Shown here: positions 48,600 through 63,435 of the stretch, piece after piece | How the letters are laid out: each line of letters starts with the position of its first letter | Numbering within the stretch: the stretch's first letter is position 1 | Origin: Helicoverpa zea | Lineage: Eukaryota; Arthropoda; Insecta; Lepidoptera; Noctuidae | Direction: 5' to 3' | DNA length: 64,000 nucleotides | Assembly: GCF_022581195.2 (NCBI RefSeq) | Contig: NC_061460.1 | Span: 10,451,501-10,515,500 of the forward strand | Notes under the pieces: generated by a model | What the model saw: only the letters and a program-made list of their open reading frames with translations | Databases searched by the model: none | Told to the model about the DNA's origin: nothing | Made by a program: the position numbers and the translations under genes

Positions 48600-51500
48600 T
48601 GATAACGATTACACCGGCACTGCTCGTTATCTGCAGCAGTGTGACTGTACACGGCAACGCTCACGTACCGCGAACACTCGCTCAGGGTCACCAATACGCT
48701 TCTTTAAATCACTGAAATTTCTCTTCAGTCTCCCCGTACTTTCTCTATGATTCAGCTGTTTTGCGCTAATTGCCACTAACGCCTAACATTAACCTACAAA
48801 TATTTAATTAGTTTAATAGTCTACCGTTGAAAATGTTCTCATTATAATTATGAAAAGAGCAGAAAGCATTACTAACAGACGTTAAAGATGAGAGATATCT
48901 TATTCTAGTAGGTAGGATGTTACAGTGGCTGCACGAACTTAGTGCAAAGATCTTTTTGTGCGTCCGAAGGTGACTGGACTACAGCGAGCCGTCGCCGTTG
49001 ACGACCACCTAAACTCGTGTAGGAATTACGATTAACAACCAGCAGCGAGACAAAACAAACTGTTTGTTGATCAGTGGTTGTGTAGGCGGCATGGAAGCTA
49101 AACCAAACCCACGAGGCTGTGACGCATTGCATCAACACGTGGACTCATAGAACGTGATATAATTACGTTAATCGTAAACTGATCGAGTTAAAACATTCGC
49201 CGTCATATTTGAATGCGTGAGTATTCCGCCCAGCCAACCCAGCCAGTGCAGGGGTAGACATAAATCAATAGAGCTGCGAGACACCCTTAGTTAAATGTCC
49301 TAATATACGTATAGCATAATATTGCAGCCGTCTGCGTGTATTGATTTTGGTCCCGCCCCCGCCCCCGCGTCCAGTGCACCGTCGCATGGGGTGCGCTATG
49401 GGATTGCATGAATCATCTAACTGCACCCTCCGTATCCGTGTCTATAAATTGTATTTATTTGTCGTCTGCTTTGGGCGTGTCTACCAAGCTAGCTTTATTT
49501 TAGAGCCAAGTATCGAAATCGGAATTCAGACTTCATCGATTAAAATAATTATATATAAAGGTATCATTTAGATGGTATGCCGCCGGTAATCTACATACGG
49601 TATTTAACAATACCTACGTGCCTACCTAAGCATGAGTTGATAGTAATCAAGGCTAAAGCATATCTATAATTTTTGTTAGATAAATGAATAAAAACAAAAC
49701 GTTAAACATTGTACCTACGTGGCCATAACTGAAAGAAGCCGATCGCCTTTTTAGCATTACTCAAATTGGCAATCCGGAACGTTTTTGGAATCACCTTGGT
49801 ATAATGTCTCAGTCTTATTTATTACTTTACTGATCAAGGTTTCGAGACGTATGCTTTTTCCAATAAAGGGCACTACATATTAGGATGTTTGCTGTACTGG
49901 ATCTAGTGTAATTTCCATTGAAACATCGTTGATAGATAAAAGTAGCATTAGGTACGAATACGTTTCAAGCAGTTAGCGTTTTCCCTTTATTGTTTGTGAA
50001 GTCTCTTATTGTTCTGGTGACTTCATTAAGGAAAATACAGACAATAAGGCCTATATGGTAATATTCTACCAATGCCAGCTTTAAATCGAAAAATAAAATT
50101 TAAAAATCAAGTAGCGTGTGTGCATTTGAATGAACCTTGGCGCCCTCCGATGAGTCATCGATCTCTCGCAAGCGTTTGACAAGCATGATTCATACAAGAT
50201 GTAATCGAATCAGGTGACGATTCGTCTCGATATTATTTGATCACCTCTTTAATTTCTGACGTCATGTCTATAACGTAATCACTAAATAACCTTATTTTTT
50301 GTCTGTACCTTAAGAGGAGCGGTTACCTATTCGATATATTTATGACATCCTGATGGGGTGGAGTCCTAATTTTACGCTTTGCTGAACCTTTGCTAGGACT
50401 TATAATCTATGTCATACTTCCGTTTTATTCGCTACTTTAAAGGTTAATCTTGCTAAATCGTAGGATTAGACTTTTCATGTATAAAATGTGATGTCTTAAC
50501 TGAAATAGTACTGCCGAATATTTTTTAGTACAAAACCAATAATACAAAACAAGAGATTTAAATAAAGTATTATTATATTATCTTATTGAATTCAATTACG
50601 TTGAAAACAACGTTATTTCTATATAAACAGGAAACAAAATAAATCAATTTATATTGAACATTAATATTTTCCTTAGAACAGTGTCCTATATTTATGTATT
50701 TAAAACGGATATATCTACATATGAGTATAAATTAACAGGAAAATATATTAGTAACTTCAAAACATATACGCAAGTATGAACTGAATCATTATAAATTCTT
50801 GTTGGTCGCTGACATCGTGTGCTGATTGGTTAAATTAATATTCTTTCTCAAAATCATACAGTAAAGTTAGCTAATATATATATATATAGTATAGGTAGCT
50901 AAAATTCAAAGACTATGAATTAAAAGAGGTCAACAGAAATGACTTTCCGGCAATAAACATAACACGTAACACAAAAATAAACTGTGATTGCCATGAGGAA
51001 GAGTATCCCAAAAGGCAGTGCTATGAGCAAATAAAGGTTCCTATCTAGCTAACCTTAATAGCTTTTAACCTGTAAATACCATTAGTAATAATGACTCTAT
51101 TTATTAAGTACTTGTTTATTTATTTGACTAAACGTGAAGTGCGTGCCGTCCAGAATCGACACTGGTCGAAACAGTCACATGGATTTGAATATCAATCTAC
51201 ATCTCCCACACAGAAACTTACGTACATCTTTTGAATCAATATCAATTTCTCCACAATAACACAAGACATAAAGTACATACATACTCATTATTTAAATTTC
51301 ACTTTTCATCCAAGTTTTGCATTTAAACTACCAGGCCAGCAATGATGCATTCTGATACTTTTACTAGAAAATTGATATGCATCAAATTCTGAATAAGTAT
51401 AGGAACTGTGGATAAGTCATCCACGTAGTGCATATCATCGTTCAAAACAATGTTATTCTTATTTTTCCTTCTTCATATCAACAAGCTCCGAGTATTACTG

Positions 51501-52500
51501 CGTTAATAATCTTCGTGGTTACTATCAGCTGACTGGCGCATGACGTCAGTCGCTATCGACGAGATTATTCCGAATTCTTGGACGTAAACTTTACAATATA
51601 ACTTTTATTAGCGTCTTACGTCATCAGGTAAATATTTTAGTTAGGATATTTGGAAAATTGGTGTCACTTGCCTGTTTCAACTTGCCCTGTGATGTCATTC
51701 TCATTGAAAACATGATGTATTTAAGATTCTTGCTTCCTCCCATTTTTCTTAATTTATTTGGGGTCCGCCTATCCGCTCTTTTTTAATTACGCGTTGTCAG
51801 AATATTTTGAGGATCAATAATTTTACAAATCAAACCTCCTCTTCTTAAATGAAAAGGAATCTGTATGTTAAAAACATTCAGGCCCCAGACTGTTCTGCTC
51901 TATGGAACACTTGCGAATTGTGATGGACCTAGGAGGTCCCCTCCTGTTATTGTTCAACTTATTTCTGTCTTTTCAGAAGGCCATTGAGATTTTTCTCGCA
52001 CGTATACTTTATTTTTATTGCCTATTTTTTTATATTCTGCAGCCAATTTGATATTGTATGTACAAGTACCTGCCTATGTAACGATATCGTATATTGTTTT
52101 ATTAGAATTATATTAGTCAACATAGTTAGGTATAATTATGCTGACCTTTTTCACAGATTGTAAATGTTACTTATATTTACTTTACCGCCTAATGCGTCAA
52201 TTAATCTTAACTTCTTATCATTACTGTGGAATAGCAACGCACCATGACTGGTGAGGTCTTAAATTTTTGCATTATAAGACAAGGACATTCCAAAACTGTG
52301 ATTTATATTGATTGTAAATCTTTTAGCAATTCATGCATTAGCCTACAAAACTGAATTTTGAATTTAATGTATGAAATTATGAATTGACCATCACCAGCTA
52401 ACGCAATTCATGTGCAAGGAAAAATTGTTCATAGGTAGGTATCATATTATATCGTTTATTGCATTCCATAATGAAGTACATAGGTACATGAGTGGGAAAA
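48600..52500. other. Upstream flank of actin gene 2, no gene recognised
   Basis: Mostly AT-rich. A GC-richer patch at 48930-49135 and a CCGCCCCCGCCCCCGCG run (GC-box-like) at 49352-49370 are possible regulatory sequence for actin gene 2, but no exon could be linked to them. Confidence 0.4.
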
Positions 52501-55500
52501 TGTAAAATGATAGTCACAATTATGGACCCTGATGGGCACAGCAAAATAGTTAGAAGAGAAGAAGGCGTTCAATGTAAGATAGTAGTAGTATATTATTTAG
52601 TTAGTTAATAACTTTCTTTTATAGTTATACAGTATATAAAAAAAATAGTTTATGCATAATTTAAAGATATTGTAAGTCATGTTATGTGCCCAATATTACT
52701 TGGCTTAAATTAGCTATTATACAAATAGATCAATTTTGCACTTAATAATCGTCAGTCACAAAAATCTGTTTCATAGGTGTACCTTTTTTTAACTACCAAA
52801 AGGCCTTTGTTAATTTAATTAATGAAAAGGCCAATTAAAACTGGGCGGTTCCTCTTGTAAAGGGAAAATATATATTTATTAGGAATGTTAATATTATCCT
52901 TTTATGCTAAAAACAAATGGTGCTATATACGTGGCCTTTGTTTCAGTCTGTTCGTGGTAATCAATACCATTTTTGTTGGATTTATTGTTAAACAAAAAAA
53001 TTGGGATAACCAAGATTGTTTGTCTAAGCTACAAAATGATATTTTATTTTCGAAACAGTCCTGTCCTACATATTTTTTTTGTCTGCATTCTCAATTGCCA
53101 CATACCTGGGTATGTATAGTAATTTAATTTTGGACTATAAGCTGTTAACGATGTCAATATTTTTTTCGAACCACCCACATAATCCAACTTACAATAATGT
53201 AGGTAGAACATCCAGCTGCAAAAAAAAAAACAAAACTTCGTCACCCAGCATCCGTTCATCACAATGGCCCCTCACATCCTCAGATAAACGGCTATATATA
53301 TATACCTACTTACAGCATATGGATTACATAGTAACATTAATCACTGACACAGTAATTTCAGACTATTTATACCCGATTCGTTTCAGCAGTTTGTTTTGTA
53401 AGCGATCACGCGATATGCACCGTGTAATGATTATTGGCGATCGACGCTTGCGCAAGGTCGAGGCGAGCGAGACGCGCAAGTTCAATGCTCATGTGCTCAC
53501 TTGAGCACCTTGGATAATGTTAATCTTAACATAAATAGAACATTCTACTTATTTATATGCAATATCTTCACGTACACGTACTGCAGTTGTTTGTAATTTT
53601 TTAGCCACGAGTAATATGAGCATTCATATCTATGAGGCAGGTAAACGTCACGTAGGTATGTGGTAAAAACATAGGAAATTTTAAAGGTGTTAAAATTATA
53701 TTACAGGAGGAAGCAAACAGTGGGCTCCCTGTGCTGTATAAGAAAGATGTCGCCAGATTTCGCTAAACTGCTGTCAACCGGGTACAAATCAGAAATCAAC
53801 GGCAGTCTCTTATGACCGTGTACAATGAGTGATCGACTAAAACGAAGACATCCCTATTGAAATTATAATTGTCATAAATACAGACGACTAAATAACAAAT
53901 AATATAACTTGATAATCGTTAACACGAATTCAATGACCTCTAGCGATTCATCAAAACAAATTACTTCGTCTACAGGAAATAACAATCAGGCACTAATGTA
54001 TTCGTATCTTCGCTCATAGCTGGAAAACGCACCAAGAATATTTATTATGAGGCAAATTACTTCCACAGAATTACAAGGATATAATAATAATGCTGAGTTT
54101 CTAAGATAATTTCCGTCCTTTCGCGATTGCCTTCGTTACTTGAAGTGTATAAGGTTACTGGGAAGCCTTAAAAGGTCTAGCGAGTGCGCAGGCGCAAGCA
54201 TCGACCGCGCGCCATTTTTGGACGACACGAGCATTAAACCTTGGCGTTTGAGGCCATATCCAGATGGCAGACTCCATAATAGAGCTTCTGTGGCCTATGT
54301 GAGCGTTCTAACTCATTATGGGAAGTAATGGTGCGTTGCCTACTTAGGAGCGGGTTGCGATTACATTTTAGAACGAATTGACAGAATTTTGGTTAGTTAG
54401 GACTAATATTATCCTAGTTTACGTTGTAGGGTTAAACGCATATTTCGCCAGTTGGTGCTATCAGCCGTTGCTTAAAGGAACACGACCTCGTTTTAAACCC
54501 GGGACGAAGATTTGGTTGCAATTATCCGGTGCTAAGGAGGTCAAAGCACTAGTAGCCTCGGCAGCCCTTATGAATAAGAATTAACAAATGGCCATAGCAG
54601 ACAGACACCATATAAGGTATTGTTATGAGGATAATTTCAGTAAGTAGGTTTCTACGTAACTTATTTACAAATTACAAATAATCTTTAGTTTATAATAAAA
54701 AGTAAACCACAGGTCAAATACCTAAGCATTAGGCTTTAAATAAATCAATAATTTAAATGTAAAAGGCAATGATGTTTATTAAGAACACAGATAAGGGTAC
54801 CTACTTCTGAAATCATGCAATGGAACCTTAATTGTGCGAATCTTTACACGAAGTGCTTTCTACTAACTAGTCTGCTTCGAATCTTTTTCAAAACTTAGTT
54901 ATCTCACAATGTCTACATATCATCCTAAACATCTGCTGTGATTTTATGCTTATAAAAATTAATTAATTTTTAAAATAAATTATAATGAGAAATCGTTCCG
55001 CGGCCAATAAGCTAAGCACCGTTTGCTACTTAATAAGTTCATAACAAATTAATGTCTATCGTCAAACAGTTATAATTTCACACTTATACGCGTGTCAATC
55101 CAAGATGGCCACTTTTATAAAAAAATATACTCCGTGTGTGGTTCTTTCGTAAAAGAATGGGAAGCAGGTGTGTGGATTAACACCATAATAACAAAAACAT
55201 CGGGGAAGGAAGGAAACGATAGTAATCGGTGTCAAGGTGAACTAGTAAACACGGCTGTTGAAAATTGCATACACGTATTTATTTTTGTCCTTCTATGTTG
55301 TTTTCGCTTGATGGCACATATGAAATTTATTAGTCATCACATCAAACTTTGTGGTACACCACTTTTGAAAAATCGCGGTCACATGAGTATTTAGACATTT
55401 AAGTTTTACATTGATATTATTTTACAAGTATTTTTAAGTATCAGTCTATAAAAACACCGTCCCTTCAATGAATAAGAAGACAAAAATAATAGGGTGAACA

Positions 55501-56658
55501 ACACAGATATTAGAAGGAAGGTGAACAACCTCTATTTAGCGTGATATTAATATCAGGAATAACAACACTAAACCAACAGGGATTATGAAAAGATGGGTTC
55601 AAAGTTCAGCAACCTTAGAGGGTTGAAAGACTCGCGGAAAACAGAGATGAATTTATTGAGCTAATAGAACCTCATTTTTTGTGTCGAAAAAATGTTTTCA
55701 TGTTATTGAATAGTGCAGATTGAATTTAAGCGTCAATAACATTTTATTCAGATAAATTGGTATACCTACCTAATGCAAGAAATCAAGAATTTTATTAGAG
55801 CCTACACAATACTTTGTCTATTACACAACATGCAATGAAAAGTATTTTTCTCAGACCAGTGGAAGTTGGACTATATCAGTACTTAGTTACTTATATGTAT
55901 TATTATGGTAGGCATTTCTTAAATTATGTAGGTACGTATTTTAGTCTTTGTCCAATTATTTAAGTTGCAAGCAAACTCTTAATTAGATAATTAAATTCAA
56001 TTTAATATAGCATTAAAACTGTAAAATGTTTTTTAATGCAGTATTATTTGCTTCGTATATATAGGAAGAGTTGCGTGCTTATAAATTCATTTACGGGAGC
56101 ATTGACCTGCCTATCTTCAAGATTAATAGACATTTGCTTAGCCTCAAAATTTTCTAGTTGGTGCCATGAATATTCAGATTTCAGAGTCGGAAGATTCAAA
56201 CTTTTTCTTGTAAATTTTATGTAAGTATATGTGAATGCTAATAGGTTTAATAACTTTATTACGATAAAATTTAATAGTTGGTTGGTTTGGTTTTAATTAA
56301 ATAGTTGATGGCTCAATTAAACTCTCTAAAATATTATATTTTTGGGTGTTAAAATATTCTTTAGGGCGAAATCAAAGTATAGATACGCCCTTACACCAAA
56401 CGTCATAAAAAATCATACTGGATTCTTAGAAAGCTGAAGTATGTAACAGAGTGAATTGCTGACCAATCTGAATCTGACCATAATATTATTCATGCGTTGG
56501 TCCACATTTTTGTACACTGTGTCATTTTGGTCATGAGTAACTAAAAATTGCCAAATTAACAGTACTCAATTTTTAACAGGATAAAGTTATCGTCTGCGGC
56601 CTGTAGGTACCTAAATTGTATTTTTTTATAATAATTTTAAATGTGGTAAAATAAATGC
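52501..56658. other. Intergenic, no gene recognised
   Basis: Frames of 60-141 codons exist (for example 53079-53504 and 55092-55394) but none shows a domain, splice structure or steady coding composition. No repeat boundary was found. Confidence 0.45.
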
Positions 56659-56850
56659 AGTGGCGGATTTACCAATAGGCCAAGTAGGCCAGTGCCTAGG
56701 GCGGCAGATTTAGAGGGGCGGCAAATATACCAATTTTTTTTTTACAGATTTTTTTTATATAATTATATGAGTATGTGATCATGAATTTTAAAATATTCCA
56801 ATAGCGTTTCAATAAAAATAAAATAAAAAAATCCGCTCGCTTCGCTCGCG
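56659..56850 (+). mobile_element. Left end of a hAT-like element
   Basis: CAGTGGCGGATTTACCAATA begins a stretch with AGGCCAAGTAGGCCAGTGCC and GGGGCGGCAAATA, then CCGCTCGCTTCGCTCGCGG at 56833-56851, which is like the 30559 element's internal motif. The matching right end and target duplication were not found, so the extent is unknown. Confidence 0.45.
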
Positions 56851-57021
56851 GTTTTTTCATCATTTCTGGTCTATTCTGCGCACTTTGACAAAACAATTCA
56901 TATTTTCCTTATAATATTTAATTCAATATGTGACTCTATAATTTTAGTATGTATTAAATTACACAAATTTTAATGTAAAATTTTCGGTCCTAATTTTTCC
57001 TTTAAGGCTTATTGGAATTTT

Positions 57022-57494
57022 AATAAAAAATCGGTAAAAAAACTTTTAAGTTAAACGGTTTTATCTTATCTGCACTGAAAACTAGAAAATAAAAAAATAG
57101 TTACTTACCTGTCAACCTACGTAGGTGGTCCCGGTCATATTAAACTAAAATAAAAACGTGGGGCCCATTAACTATTGCTGTAGTACTTTTTTCTAGAGGT
57201 ATAATAGGTGTGGATTGCATCGACTTACTATAATCGTAACTGGAGATTTTGACAATCAATAATCAGCCGTAGCGGCTTCACCAGCGAACGCCGAGCTCAT
57301 GATCTACCAAAGTATAAAGATATGCTTTGCCATAGGTAGGATTTCACAGGGGCCCCACGTTTTTATTTTAGTTTAATATGACCGGGACCACCTACGTAGG
57401 TTGACAGGTAAGTAACTATTTTTTTATTTTCTAGTTTTCAGTGCAGATAAGATAAAACCGTTTAACTTAAAAGTTTTTTTACCGATTTTTTATT
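57022..57494. repeat. Perfect 145-bp inverted repeat with 183-bp loop
   Basis: 57022-57166 and 57350-57494 are exact reverse complements by eye, running from AATAAAAAATCGGT to CGTGGGGCCC. The inner arm holds GTCAACCTACGTAGGTGG, the loop holds 183 bp. There is no coding frame. It is a foldback or palindromic MITE, or a local inverted duplication. Confidence 0.93.
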
Positions 57495-57654
57495 TTCTAG
57501 TTTTTAGTATTTAATGAAAATGCGTACCGAATATTCCTCATTCTATCTAATTCATTTAGTGTATCATTATTACACGGTCTCTTACCTGACAATTTATTAC
57601 AATCTAATTCCTCAATACATAGCCCTTCCAGATACTTTTTTTTTAACAACCCCA

Positions 57655-57831
57655 AAAATCATCACATGACCTCTCCTGCTGTGGGTCAGCAGCGGTGAGG
57701 GAGTGTCAGACTCTTGACTAAAAACCGTTTTGTTCCGTCGTAGGCCTTTATGTACCAGGGCCGCGGTAACTCTTTCGAACAATCTCGCAGCCCAGGCAGG
57801 CGTTGGCCCTGTTGGGCCCCGCTGGAGTTAC
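57655..57831 (+). repeat. SINE/retroposon fragment, same family as 17270-17432
   Basis: It has CTGCTGTGGGTCAGCAGCGG, GTGAGGGAGTGTCAG, a TTATGTACCAGGGCCGCGG block and CTCTTTCGAACAATCTCGCA. The last block also occurs at 63402-63421. Confidence 0.6.
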
Positions 57832-57840
57832 TGACAGTTT

Positions 57841-58870
57841 TCTACTTGTGAAGCCCTTTCATTTGATACCCGTATTGGTGGGATTGATAAAAAATTGTTA
57901 TCAGCCATTTGGTAGCGGCGGCCATCTTAGATTTCAATTTTGCATAGTAAATTGTATTCTACTTGTTGAGACCTTTCATTTGATACCCATGTTGATGGGA
58001 TTGATAAAACCTACGTTATCCGCCATTTTGTAGCGGCCGCCATCTTGGATTTAATTTTTTATAGTATATTGTATTCTGTTTGTTGAGCCCTTTCATTTGA
58101 TACCCATATTGATGGGATTGATAAAACCTACGTTATCCGCCATCTTAGATTTCAATTTTGCATAGTAAATTGTATTCTACTTGTTGAGACCTTTCATTTG
58201 ATATCCATGTTGATGGGATTTATAAAACTTAAGTTATCCGCCATTTTGTAGAGGCCGCCATCTTGGATTTTAATTTTATATAGTACATTGTATGCTACTG
58301 GTTGAGAACTTTCATTTGATACCCATATTGATGGGATTGATAAAACCTACGTTATCCGCCATTTTGTAGCGGCCGCCATCTTGGATTTCATTTTTTATAG
58401 TAAATTGTATTCTACTTGTTGAGTCCTTTCATTTGATACCCATGTTGATGGGATTTATAAAACCTAAGTTATCCGCCATTTTGTAGAGGCCGCCATCTTG
58501 GATTTTAATTTTATATAGTACATTGTATTCTACTGGTTGAGAACTTTCATTTGATACCCATATTGATGGGATTGATAAAACCTACGTTATCCGCCATTTT
58601 GTAGCGGCCGCCATCTTGGATTTCAATTTTTTATAGTATATTGTATTCTGCTTGTAGAGCCCTTTCATTTGATACCCATATTGATGGGATTGATAAAACC
58701 TACGTTATCCGCCATTTTGTAGCGGCCGCCATCTTGGATTTCAATTTTTTATAGTATATTGTATTCTGCTTGTAGAGCCCTTTCATTTGATACCCATATT
58801 GATGGGATTGATAAAATCTACGTTATCCGCCATTTTGTGCCGGCGGCCATATTGGATTTACAATGTTATT
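57841..58870. repeat. Satellite-like array of about 118-bp units, nine copies
   Basis: CTTTCATTTGATA (CTTT-CATTTGAT) recurs near 57855, 57972, 58089, 58192, 58309, 58427, 58546, 58664 and 58781, so the period is 117-118 bp with one shortened unit. Each unit also has TTGATGGGATTGATAAAACC, TTATCCGCCATTTTGTAG and CGGCCGCCATCTTGGATTT. Some units carry an internal deletion or variant (58089-58191). Confidence 0.9.
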
Positions 58871-61800
58871 GATATTACTATATTGTATTGTCATCGGAAT
58901 TAAAGGTGTATACAAAATTTCAGATTATTCGGTTGACAGGAAGAGGGTGAAATTTGAATTACTAAATTTGACCCAAGAATGAATAAATAATAAATAAAAC
59001 AAACGGGGTAAGCTAAATAAAACCGTTTAAAAACATGAGTAGGTAGATAAAGTACTAGGTACCTAATTAGTTTAGCTGATGAGTTCAAATAAGGCGACAA
59101 GGAATCATTATCTACGTGCAGCTCAGAGGTAGGCCTCTCCTAAAAATATTAAATGTTTATTGAACAAGTCCAATAAACAGTTATTAATATAATTTTACAG
59201 TAACTTAGAGAAAAATAAGACATATTTCGTTAGATCTGGCTGAAATTATAACGGATTGTAAAAGATTTATAAACAAGCATAAAATAAATTAGAGAAGGCA
59301 AATACCGAGTTAAAAATTAAATTAAAAATTATTGACTGGGCAATAGTGGTCAGTAAACATAAACATTAATAATAAAGATAATTATATTTTAGGGGGCGAA
59401 AGCACAAGAGCCCAAAATGAATTAATATTACCCTTCTGCGTTTACAGAGGGCTCTCGAAATGTAGGGGCCATTGATGGCCAAATGTTATATTTACTTAGT
59501 TCTAAAACAAGAAGCTTAAATGACGATTCGTACATTAATACAATCTGTCGTCGAAAAAACATTACAAGAGTATCAAAACACAAGTATTAGCAAAAAATAC
59601 ACCACTATTAAAGAGACTTAAGGCTAAACGTTTTCGCCTACGTGTTCGACCAATCAGTTACTAAGTACTAACGTAAACAAACACAAGATTACATGCTTCA
59701 CCTTGTAACATGTAGATTGTCCAAATAAGACGAGAAACGTGGGCTCAACATCATACTCAGGATTGCAAACTTCACTTGTCAACTGCGAGGTGAAAAGGAA
59801 CCTGCTGAGAGACCTTATATTGGAAAAGCATAAGAATTAAGTTAGGACTAGGGACGCGTGAGTGGTGACCTCAATTATGTATGTACTATTTTATTTTTCG
59901 ATTAATCATCTTAGATCACTTACATAATTTATAATCAATGCTTCTTTTAAAGTAGCCTGTTTGATCTACTCTCTCGGTTAACAAACAGTAGAAGATTTAG
60001 GATTTACATGAATGTATGAAAATATACAAAACAAACTCACAGACAAAAAACCCCTACTTACTCATAGACCCTTTCATAACTGGTACCATTGCAATAAATT
60101 ATAACATGACTGCAGCAAAGTCCGAAGGGTGGGGTCGTGATTTTGTGAGGAAAAACCGCTTTATGATGTCATAGTCTAATAATTTGACCTCCTATAGGTT
60201 TTGTTTTTTTTAGGTATGAGATCTCAATCCTCACCTTTCCTTAATGGGGATTTCGGAACGCTGTCGAAAAAATAGCATTAACTGAAACGGTTAAAAGTAA
60301 CACCTTTATATTATATCTATCTAGGTTTGGTATTTGACCGATAGCAAAAAGATAAGACTCAACATTTATCTAGACGATCGTCTCAACACTTAACTAAGAA
60401 AGTGAATTTGTTAACAATTCGACATCGATGGATTAAAAAATGTTTAGGACTCTGAATCTGACTTGAACTCAAACGAAACTAAAATACTCCCGCCAAGTTT
60501 AACAGCCGAATGTTTCGGCTAACTGCGCTAAAAAAAAATATATTAGCAAAAAACCGGCCCAGACAACAGTGAACAACACACTAAAATTAGATAAGACAGA
60601 GAGGAGAGGACTTCCGAAACGTGTCATGCAGTGTCTTTGGCCTCCAGACCCGCTCATGTCCGTTACGATTTAAATTCAAAGCGCCAACGGAATGGATTTG
60701 GTTAACGGATGCCGGTTGATGCGTGGTTGGGTTACTATTGTTTCATTATTAACGATTCGATTGAATTGCATTGTGACACTCGCACAGTTCTCGCGGTATT
60801 GTCACTCTTTTGGACATGACCTTTTATTGGCGGCTCGACGACCAAGTGCAGTTCGATACTTATCTAAAGCCGAAAAACAGCCCTTTGAAGAGCAAAGTAC
60901 GCTACAGTCCCCTTTCAGTAATTATATAACCGTTGAAACTACGTCATCGATTTTGTTTTTGTATTATAGTGGTTCCATTGTTATCGGTATTTAGCTGGAA
61001 CAGTTTTATGTTCTAGGCGTATCTAGATACAACTGATACGAAAACCAGCGTAATATAACGATAAGTACCCTAATCTACAATTAAAGGAAATGGATGTGTA
61101 ATCATGAATTCGATTACCTGAATTCCTGTCATTATGATTTTAACGGATAATCATTAAGATATCAGGAGGTATTGCGATAAAAATAATGAGATCTTAATAT
61201 TTTACTTTTAATTACATTCTTGGTCCGATAAAATGATTCACAGTTAGGTGCATATCATAAATAGTTTACCGTTTTAGTTGAAATTTGATTTTGCAAAAAT
61301 GATATGCTACTTTCCTTTATTCAAATAGTGAAAGATGAAATCAAGAATGATTTGCTAGTTCGGAATAAGAAGATTTATGGTCAGTTTCACCAGCTTCTGA
61401 CAAATATCGTCAATGGTACCTTATCTAGAAGACTTTTTATTGATTTTCCGATTCATCTGGCTATTATCCCCTAAATTATCTGTAGAAGTTGTAAAAACAG
61501 TTTTTGATTGAAAAGGTAATTTAGATAATTTAAGAAAAGGTTCGAAAATCGGCAGTAGCGTTGTCAAATGTAAGTAATCATCACTTATTTTATTATTCCG
61601 TCGGAGTAGCTATGACCTTGATTGGTGTGAGCCGTTTGAAATTCGTACGTTATGAACCTATTATCAAACCACACGTCAATGGCATTACATCACCCCAATA
61701 ACGTCGTGCGCATGCACAGACCAAAAACAAAACATCACATTTATTAATAGCGATAAAAACGATTTTTAAACGTAACGTTTAAAATAATGTCCATGTAGTA

Positions 61801-63123
61801 CGATAATTCAAAGAAGTTTACCGCAAAAAATTATCACTATCCTGTAGTGTTTTTTCCTAAAAGTCTTATCCATATTATGACTTTCCTCCTTTTCGAGGTT
61901 AGGAATAATTTATCAGCTGCACTGAATAAAAGTACTGAGAAGTACTTTATCAAAATAAAGGTAATCGGAAATGTTACTCAACTAAAAAGTTACGGAAGGA
62001 AATCACAACTCGACTAGCTTCAAAGAATAAACAGGTACTTAGATACAGATGACTTAACTTCTTTGATAACAAATATCTACGCCTAGCCTAACAATGAAAA
62101 CTACAGAAGCAAAACGATTTGTCGCTTCTTCTCCTTACGATAGATCATTGCCAATTTTTTCTACCGACAATCTATGACTTGATCTTGACTCTGCAGTTAA
62201 GCTATATTTACGTGTTCGTGTATCTACCAATTAACCCAGTAATGTGTTGAATGAAAATTTGAAATATTTGACTTTGGAACGCGCTTTCCTCCATTCTTTA
62301 TTTGATCAGTCTCCGAACGCAGATGCAGACGCACACACAGCGGAAAAATGCATCCCAATTAATTTATTAGTCTGTGTTGGTCTAGCTCTTTATTGAAAAT
62401 TATTTAATATACAATTCCAATAACTTTTCTGACTATATCAACGAAAAAGTATATTAAGAAGACCCTTTTCTTCCTTCCAATATACATTTCTTATACACGG
62501 CCTGAATAACTTTATGAAACTTTACCTTCTTTGGCTCAAACAACTTCAAACTAAGCACTTCTCGTGAGAAATGGGAAAAGTATAAGTAAGAAGGTAATAT
62601 TAGGTTCTGTTGAATGTGATATGTATAGGAAGAATATTAATATAACTTCCTAACATTTTTTAAGCAATATAAACAAGAATATTTTCCATACCAGCTACTG
62701 AATGCTAATTACCTCAGCGAATGACGTCTCATCGAAAGTATCATAACGATTGCAAGTAAGCCTGTGAATGTGAAGATCATGAGATTCCTACCTTATTATA
62801 ACATTATACATAGTAATGATAATTGTTAGAACACACGCTTCAACAATGCGTGTGACAAAAAATTACATTTATTTCCGTCAATTTACACAATCCTTTGCAA
62901 CAATGTGGGAAGTTCAATGTGATTATCAAAGTTTGCGAACAATCTCATATCTCATTAATGAATAGTCGTCTCTGCGTGAAAGTGACGAGATTGTGTATGA
63001 ATAGAGAAAGTACGATAGTACCGTGATGTGAACAGCGGATCTCTAAGAAAGTAACATCTCCATAAGGCTGTACTGCGGAAGATATGATAATTTTATTATT
63101 GGGTGCTTGTGAAAATCTTAAGA
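58871..63123. other. Intergenic, no gene recognised
   Basis: AT-rich. The longest credible-looking frame (60692-60994) has no domain. No repeat could be bounded. Confidence 0.45.
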
Positions 63124-63435
63124 CTGCCTGGTCGGTCTAGTGATTGCACGCGCCTCTCTTCATAATGCTGTTCTGGGTTCGACTACAAGATTTAGATTTT
63201 CATTCCAGACGAACATGATGAAGAGACAAGTCACAGTCCGTGCTCCTGATCTATTTTTTTTTCATCAGGTGGGAAATTATCCAATGACTCATTCGGGCTT
63301 CGGCAGTGGGTGCGGCGGACCAGACTTTTAAACTCAATGACTAAAACCTTTTTTTTCCTTTCTGAGCCCGTTGTCTAAGGGCCGCGGCAAGTGCTAATAA
63401 CTCTTTCGAACAATCTCGCAGCCCCTTCCGATTTC
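63124..63435 (+). mobile_element. tRNA-derived SINE
   Basis: The A-box-like TGGTCGGTCTAGTGATTG near 63129 and B box GGTTCGACT at 63176 give a tRNA-like head. The body shares CTCTTTCGAACAATCTCGCA and a GACTAAAAC block with 57655-57831. It is the best full-length copy of that family in the window. Confidence 0.65.

Noticed and set aside
53079..53504. 141-codon plus-strand frame
   Set aside because: Low-complexity Asn/Lys/Ser-rich start, no domain, no splice context and AT-driven codon use.
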